DNA from: Enhygromyxa salina
Lineage (GTDB): Bacteria > Myxococcota_A > Polyangia > Nannocystales > Nannocystaceae
Direction: 5' to 3'
Assembly (NCBI RefSeq): GCF_002994635.1
Contig: NZ_PVNL01000142.1
Span: 62,001-126,000, forward strand
DNA: 64,000 nucleotides
In this document: positions 59,377-64,000 of the stretch, piece by piece
Numbering within the stretch: the first letter of the stretch is position 1
How the letters are laid out: each line of letters begins with the position of its first letter
Translations under genes and position numbers: made by a program
The notes under the pieces: generated by a model
Database searches by the model: none
Told to the model about the DNA's origin: nothing
Seen by the model: the letters and a program-made list of their open reading frames with translations, nothing else

Positions 59377-60597
59377 CTAGCCGGCTTTTGCGACGCCTTC
59401 TTTGGTGGCCTTGCGCAGCGTGGACGGCTGCTCGACGTCACCCTCGACCGCGGGATTGGCGTCACCTCCGATCGGCTTGCCCTTGGCGTCGACCTCGAGC
59501 AGCAGCGCGCCATCCTTGAGGCCCGACTGACCCGCGACGATGATCCGGGCCCCGGCCTCGAGCCCCTTGGTCACCTCGACGAATTCGTCGTCGCTCAAGC
59601 CGGTCTCGAGCAGCACCTTCTTGGCCCGGTCGCCGTCGGCGATGAACACGAAGGTCTGCTCTTCATCGTGGACCAGCGCTGGCGTGGGCACCAGCGGCAC
59701 GTTCTCGTGGACCTCCGTGGTCAGCGTGACCTCGGCGTACATGCCCGGCAAGAACCCGGTCGTGCCCCCGACCAGCGTGTCGGGCAGCCCGATCGTGACC
59801 TTGACCGTGCCCGTGGTCGCGTCGACGACGGGCGCGATCCGGCGGACCTCGCCCGTGCCCTGCCGGTTCTTCGCCGCCTTGCCGACGATCTCCGCGGGCT
59901 GCCCGACGGCGATCCGGTCGAGCTCGCGCTCGGGCACGTACACGCGCGCGACCAGGGTCGTGAAGTCGGTGATCTCGAAGATCTGCGCGCCGTTGCTCAC
60001 GAACGCGCCCTCGTCGACGAACCGCCGGGTCAAGATCCCGCTGAACGGCGCGTTGACGACGGTGTTGGATAGATCGCGGCGGCGGTCGCGTTTGTCGAGC
60101 TTGGCCAGCTCGACGCTCGACTTGGCCTGGTCGTACTCGCTCTGGCTGGCGATGCCCTGCTTCAGCAGCTTCTCGACCCGGTCGAGCTCACGCTGCGCGT
60201 CGGCGAGGCTAGTCTCCGCGCGCTCGAACCCCAGCGACTGCGCGTCACGCCTGATCCGGGCCAGCTGCTGCCCGGCCTTGATCTCGTCGCCTTCCTCGAG
60301 CTCGAGGGCGGTGATGCGGCCCGTCGACTCCGCGTGCACGGTGACCTGCAGCTCGGCCTCGATCGTCGACGCCGCGCGGATCTGACCTTGAATCGTGCCG
60401 AGCTCCACGGTCACGAGCAGCACGGGGGTGGGCCGCTCCTCTTGCTCCTCCTGCCCGCCATCTTTGCCGCCATCCATACCGGGGGCACCTCCCATCGCCC
60501 CGTTGCACGCGGGCACGCTCAGCAGCGAGAGCCCCAGCAGCGAGCGAGCGAGCGCGACGGTCCGACGGCGGGCGGATGGGCGGTGAGGCACGGTCAT
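59377..60597 (-). CDS. RND membrane-fusion (periplasmic adaptor) lipoprotein
   Basis: The protein has 406 residues. The ATG at 60597 gives a lipoprotein signal ending LLSVPAC after an Arg-rich start. A Gly/Glu linker leads into the HlyD-like fold: a lipoyl half-motif (VTVHAESTGRITALELEEGDEIKAGQ in part), an alpha hairpin (about 110-160, SLADAQRELDRVEKLLKQG in part), the second lipoyl half (NAPFSGILTRRFVDEGAFVS), then beta-barrel strands (ARVYVPERELDRIAVGQP) and the membrane-proximal domain. It would connect the two RND subunits encoded just downstream to an outer-membrane channel. Confidence 0.92.
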   Translation of the reverse strand: MTVPHRPSARRRTVALARSLLGLSLLSVPACNGAMGGAPGMDGGKDGGQEEQEERPTPVLLVTVELGTIQGQIRAASTIEAELQVTVHAESTGRITALELEEGDEIKAGQQLARIRRDAQSLGFERAETSLADAQRELDRVEKLLKQGIASQSEYDQAKSSVELAKLDKRDRRRDLSNTVVNAPFSGILTRRFVDEGAFVSNGAQIFEITDFTTLVARVYVPERELDRIAVGQPAEIVGKAAKNRQGTGEVRRIAPVVDATTGTVKVTIGLPDTLVGGTTGFLPGMYAEVTLTTEVHENVPLVPTPALVHDEEQTFVFIADGDRAKKVLLETGLSDDEFVEVTKGLEAGARIIVAGQSGLKDGALLLEVDAKGKPIGGDANPAVEGDVEQPSTLRKATKEGVAKAG

Positions 60598-60830
60598 GAC
60601 GGGGTTCGCGGTGCCAGGTAGCACGAAGCAGCGTCACTGTCCCGAACCCACCCGGTCGCTGCGCGAGGTCGCCGGCTTCGACCCAACCCTCGACTTTCCT
60701 GTTTCGCCAACACTTTGCGCTTGCGCACGTCCCGGATCCGTGCAAGTTTGGGTTAGCAATAACAGTTTTGGTCGAAAAGTTGCCCGCTGCCTCTCATTTT
60801 TGCAGCTCATTGATGTAGGACAAGCCACAC

Positions 60831-60835
60831 AGGAG
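60831..60835 (+). promoter_or_regulatory. Ribosome-binding site of the first DUF2330 gene
   Basis: AGGAG lies 6 bases before the ATG at 60842 and fixes that start, although the frame stays open almost 250 bases further upstream. Confidence 0.75.
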
Positions 60836-60841
60836 ACCACC

Positions 60842-62611
60842 ATGACCTTCACGCTTCGCTCGCTCGCCCCCCTGCTGTTGGCCGCTCCGGCCCTCGCGTT
60901 CATGCCGATCCAAGCGCACGCGTGTGGGGGCACGTTTTGTGACAACAACGGCGGCCTCCCGATGCCCGTGGATCAGCGGGGCGAAGACGTGTTGTTCGTG
61001 CAGGACGGGGCCGAGATCGAGGTTCACGTGCGCATCCAATACACGGGTGAGGCTGAGCACTTCGCCTGGCTGGTCCCGCTGCAGGCCCTGCCCGAGATCA
61101 GCGTGGGCTCGGACTTGCTGTTCACGCAGCTCGGCGTCGCCACGGCCCCGCGCTGGCTGACCAACCTCGAGTACGCGTGCCCCGACGAGGATCCCAGCGA
61201 CTGGGGCGGCGGCGGCTTCGTGCCCGAGAGCGACATCGTGTCTGCGAGCGAGCCCGACCTGGTGCTCGAGGAGACCGTCGGCGCGTTCGAGGTCGTGGTC
61301 CTGCAAGGCGGGAGCGTCGCCGGGGTCATGCAGTTCTTGCAGCAAAACGGCTACGAGCAGGATCTCGAGGCCGCGCCGATCTTGCAGGAGTATCTCGACG
61401 AGGGGTTCTTGTTCGCCGCGGTCAAGCTGACCGCCGCCGCCGAGGTCGAAGACATCCACCCGCTGGTGTTTCGGATGCTGGGCGACGAGCCCTGCGTGCC
61501 GCTGCGACTGACCCGGATCGCCGCCGAGCCCGACATGGGCGTGCGCGTGTACTTCTTGAACAAGCAGCGCTGGGCCCCGCAGAACTACCTGCACGTCGAG
61601 CTCAACCCGCTGGCGTTCCCGTGGAGTCAGACCGGCGGGCTCAGCAACAGCCGCGCGCTCTACACCGAGCAGCTCGCGCTGGCCGTCGATCTTGCGGGCG
61701 GCCACGCGTTCGCCACCGACTACGCGGGCGACTCCGACTCCGTCAACCAGAACGCGATCTTTGAATTTAGCTGGGACGAGACGGCGTTCATTGGCGTCGA
61801 TCCAATCACGGCGCTCGAGCTCATCCAGCTTCAGATCCTCAACTTCCACCCGCTGATCCAGCCGTTGTTGATGCAGTACATCCCACCGCCCGACGGGGTC
61901 GACCCGCTGGATTATTGGAACAACATCGAGGCGTACGCCGATCTCATCGATCAGGCCGCGTGGGACGCCGACGCGTTCGCGGCCGCGCTCTCGGAGCGGA
62001 TCATCACGCCAGGCCTGCACGCGGTCGAGCTGCTCGACACCTGGCCGTACCTGACGCGCATGGTCACCACGATCTCGCCCGAGGAGATGACGATCGATCC
62101 GGTGTTCATGCCGGCCCCTGATCTGCCCGATGTCTCCAATGAAAAGACCGCCGAGGGCCTGGATCTGTGCGGGGAGGTCGGCTCGCGCTACCTGGTCCCC
62201 TGGGGCGTGAATCCGCTGCCGGTCTGCCTGCCCGAGGATCCGCAGGGTTGGCCGGAGCTGCTCAGTCAGCACCCCGTGCGCTTCATCCAGCAGATCCCGT
62301 CGATGGGGCCGCCGCAGGTGCTCGAGAATTTTACCGAGCAGATCGTGGCCGACTGGACCCTCCATCAGACTGAACAGAACTGCGCCGGGGGTCCAGGCGG
62401 CGAGGACGGCGGCGACCCCGGCACCAGCGACGGCGGCGACTCGGGCACCACTGGCGATCCAGGGTCGACCGCCGACGCCCCCGCGGTCGGCTGTGCCTGC
62501 AACAGCGGCGGCCCTGACCGCGGTCGTGATCCCGGACCATGGGGACTCGCGCTCGGGTTGCTCGGGCTCGGCTTGGTTCGCCGGCAGCGCTGGTTCGGAG
62601 AGCGGGGTTAG
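60842..62611 (+). CDS. DUF2330 exported protein with MYXO-CTERM-like tail
   Basis: The protein has 589 residues. The signal peptide is LAPLLLAAPALAFMPIQAHA. The mature part opens with ACGGTFCDNN and PMPVDQRGEDVLFV, the hallmark of DUF2330, and contains VHVRIQYTGEAEHFAWLVPLQ in part. After ~490 residues a Gly/Asp/Ser/Thr linker leads to GCACNSGG, a hydrophobic segment (WGLALGLLGLGLV) and a basic end (RRQRW), a MYXO-CTERM-like sorting signal that would anchor it to the surface by lipid-like modification. Function unknown. A paralogue follows 123 bases downstream on the same strand. Confidence 0.85.
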   Translation: MTFTLRSLAPLLLAAPALAFMPIQAHACGGTFCDNNGGLPMPVDQRGEDVLFVQDGAEIEVHVRIQYTGEAEHFAWLVPLQALPEISVGSDLLFTQLGVATAPRWLTNLEYACPDEDPSDWGGGGFVPESDIVSASEPDLVLEETVGAFEVVVLQGGSVAGVMQFLQQNGYEQDLEAAPILQEYLDEGFLFAAVKLTAAAEVEDIHPLVFRMLGDEPCVPLRLTRIAAEPDMGVRVYFLNKQRWAPQNYLHVELNPLAFPWSQTGGLSNSRALYTEQLALAVDLAGGHAFATDYAGDSDSVNQNAIFEFSWDETAFIGVDPITALELIQLQILNFHPLIQPLLMQYIPPPDGVDPLDYWNNIEAYADLIDQAAWDADAFAAALSERIITPGLHAVELLDTWPYLTRMVTTISPEEMTIDPVFMPAPDLPDVSNEKTAEGLDLCGEVGSRYLVPWGVNPLPVCLPEDPQGWPELLSQHPVRFIQQIPSMGPPQVLENFTEQIVADWTLHQTEQNCAGGPGGEDGGDPGTSDGGDSGTTGDPGSTADAPAVGCACNSGGPDRGRDPGPWGLALGLLGLGLVRRQRWFGERG

Positions 62612-62662
62612 CTTCGGGCCGGCTCGGTCACTGCGTTTTTCCGGGGGGATGAACTGTGGGTG

Positions 62663-62678
62663 ATCGAGCCGGCTCGAT
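62663..62678. other. Perfect 16-bp palindrome between the DUF2330 genes
   Basis: ATCGAGCCGGCTCGAT is a perfect palindrome 51 bases past the first DUF2330 stop and 56 before the second start. It may be a terminator stem (short loop, no U-run) or a site for a dimeric regulator. Confidence 0.35.
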
Positions 62679-62734
62679 GGCTATTTGCGCGGCGTTGTCG
62701 GTATCATGGCCGCTCAGCTAGCCCGAGACTGCCC

Positions 62735-64000
62735 ATGACCTCGCCAACTCGCTTCACCTCGCTGCTCGCCCTGCCCCCCCTGATGATCGCCGCGGGTCTG
62801 CTCGGGGCCCCACGCAGCGCCGACGCTTGCGGCGGGACCTTCTGCGACAACCTGCCGAACCCGATGCCCGTCGACCAGCGCGGCGAGGACATCTTGTTCA
62901 TCATGGACGGCTCGACGATCGAGGTCCAAGTCCGCATCGAGTACACCGGGGAGGCCGAGCGCTTCGCGTGGGTGCTGCCGATCCAGGCGATCCCCGAGGT
63001 CGCGGTGGGCTCGGCGCCGCTGTTCACCGCGATGAGCAACGCGCTCGCGCCCAGCTGGCAGGTTCAGACCACCTACGACTGTGAGGAGGACGACCCGTGG
63101 GGTGGCGACGAGGGTGATAGTGGTGGGTTCTCACCCAAGTTTGACGCTGGCGGCGACCCCGGGCCCGACGTGGTGTTCGAGGCGGTCGTCGGCGCGTTCG
63201 AGGTCGTGGTGTTGCAAGGTGGCACCGCGCAGGAGGTGATCGATTTTCTCGACGCGAACAACTACGCGCAGGATCCCGCTGCCAGTCCTATCCTGCAGGA
63301 GTATCTGGATGACGGGTTCTTGTTCGCGGCCGTCAAGTTGGCCGCCGGGGCTGAGGTCGAGGATATTCACCCGCTGTCGTTCAAGTTTCAGGGCACCGAG
63401 CCGTGCGTGCCGATCCGGCTCACGCGGATCGCCGCGAAGGAGGACATGGGGATCCGCGCGTACTTCTTGGGGCAAGCTCGGTGGGCGCCCAGCAACTATG
63501 ATCACGTGGTGCTCAACCCGCTGGCTTATGACTGGCCGCAGGGGTCGGGGGGTGCTTATACCGAGTTGTTGAGCATGGCGGTGGATGAGGCTGGGGGGCG
63601 CGGGTTTGTTACGGAGTATGCTGGGGCTAGTGAGGTTGTTGAGACGTTGAATGTTTATCGGCCGAGCTGGGATGAGACGGCGTTTGTGGGGGTCGATCCG
63701 ATTGCTGCGATTGACATCATTGCGGATCAGGGGCTGAATATTCACCCGTTGATCCGCGCGCTGCTGCTCGAGTTCATTCCGCCGCCGGACGGGGTGGCTG
63801 CGACTGTCTTTTGGAATAATATTGCTGACTATGCTGACCAGATTGACATGATGGCGTGGGATGATCTTGCGTTCTCGGCTGCGGTGCTCGAGCGGATTAT
63901 CGAGCCGGGGCTGCATGCGGTTGATCTGCTGGATACTTGGCCGAAGCTCACTCGGCTCAATACTACGATCTCGCCGGGTGAGATGACGCTGGATCCGACG
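62735..64000 (+). CDS. Second DUF2330 exported protein (runs off the right edge)
   Basis: At least 422 residues are visible. The signal peptide (LLALPPLMIAAGLLGAPRSADA) is followed by ACGGTFCDN and PMPVDQRGEDILFIMDG, then VRIEYTGEAERFAWVLPIQA, the DUF2330 pattern. It aligns along its whole visible length with the protein upstream (for example EVVVLQGG, ILQEYLD-x-GFLFAAVKL, LRI/LTRIAA, WDETAF-x-GVDP, SERII/LERII, DTWP). The frame has no stop before base 64000. From about base 63,540 the codon style changes from C/G-ending to frequent GCT, GTT, ATT, GAT, AAT, TTT without loss of protein likeness. Confidence 0.85.
   Translation, partial: MTSPTRFTSLLALPPLMIAAGLLGAPRSADACGGTFCDNLPNPMPVDQRGEDILFIMDGSTIEVQVRIEYTGEAERFAWVLPIQAIPEVAVGSAPLFTAMSNALAPSWQVQTTYDCEEDDPWGGDEGDSGGFSPKFDAGGDPGPDVVFEAVVGAFEVVVLQGGTAQEVIDFLDANNYAQDPAASPILQEYLDDGFLFAAVKLAAGAEVEDIHPLSFKFQGTEPCVPIRLTRIAAKEDMGIRAYFLGQARWAPSNYDHVVLNPLAYDWPQGSGGAYTELLSMAVDEAGGRGFVTEYAGASEVVETLNVYRPSWDETAFVGVDPIAAIDIIADQGLNIHPLIRALLLEFIPPPDGVAATVFWNNIADYADQIDMMAWDDLAFSAAVLERIIEPGLHAVDLLDTWPKLTRLNTTISPGEMTLDPT

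Overview
The window is GC-rich, with strongly C/G-ending codons and many long antisense shadow frames. It looks like a chromosomal segment of a myxobacterium, most likely of the Nannocystineae (Nannocystis/Plesiocystis/Enhygromyxa-like). The grounds are secreted lipoproteins with Asp-Gly-Asp linkers, DUF4215-type Cys-rich repeats, a MYXO-CTERM-like tail on a DUF2330 protein, an IgGFc-binding-like protein, membrane Ser/Thr kinases with TPR tails, and several lipoproteins of no recognisable family. This placement is an inference from content. No rRNA, tRNA, IS transposase or CRISPR array was recognised.

Layout. 1-7.4 kb: the 3' end of an IgGFc-binding-like gene, then a minus-strand group (small acidic protein, ECF sigma factor, OmpA-like lipoprotein, AgmX-like lipoprotein, PhoD-type phosphatase, SF2 helicase). 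7.4-17.8 kb: a kinase-TPR gene diverging from a tightly packed three-gene operon. That operon encodes a caspase-like protein, a SIR2-like/nSTAND NTPase/WD40 protein of 1515 residues, and a SIR2-like/CHAT protein. This is the strongest candidate for an undescribed conflict or cell-death system. 17.9-20.3 kb: two genes built on a repeat resembling the C-terminal domain of phage gp53-like tail fibres. 20.6-28 kb: a solitary GspC-like protein, two small proteins, a large SNF2-type ATPase and a DGD-linker lipoprotein.

28.3-39 kb: a propeller lipoprotein and an ECF sigma factor, diverging from a run of kinase-TPR, trypsin-like protease lipoprotein, unknown 151-residue protein, Nif11-leader lanthipeptide precursor and ProcM-like (CCG-type) LanM. 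A 168-bp near-palindrome starts exactly at the lanM stop codon. All nine of its transition mismatches become G-U pairs in minus-strand RNA. 39-46 kb: unknown lipoproteins, a DUF3703 protein, a lipoprotein with six tandem repeats, an FG-GAP lipoprotein and a DUF4215 lipoprotein. 45.7-52.2 kb: a minus-strand operon for a thioredoxin-like lipoprotein, a TonB-dependent receptor, a lipoprotein and two membrane proteins. 52.4-60.6 kb: a membrane-fusion protein plus two RND pump subunits. 60.8-64 kb: two tandem DUF2330 genes. The second runs off the window and changes codon style part-way through.

How parts may work together (inference). In the conflict operon the STAND/WD40 protein could sense a trigger and oligomerise, releasing two protease-type effectors (caspase-like and CHAT), while the two divergent SIR2-like domains pair with each other. 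In the lanthipeptide locus LanM would modify a 29-residue core, and the trypsin-like protease two genes upstream could cut at the Lys-Lys just before it.
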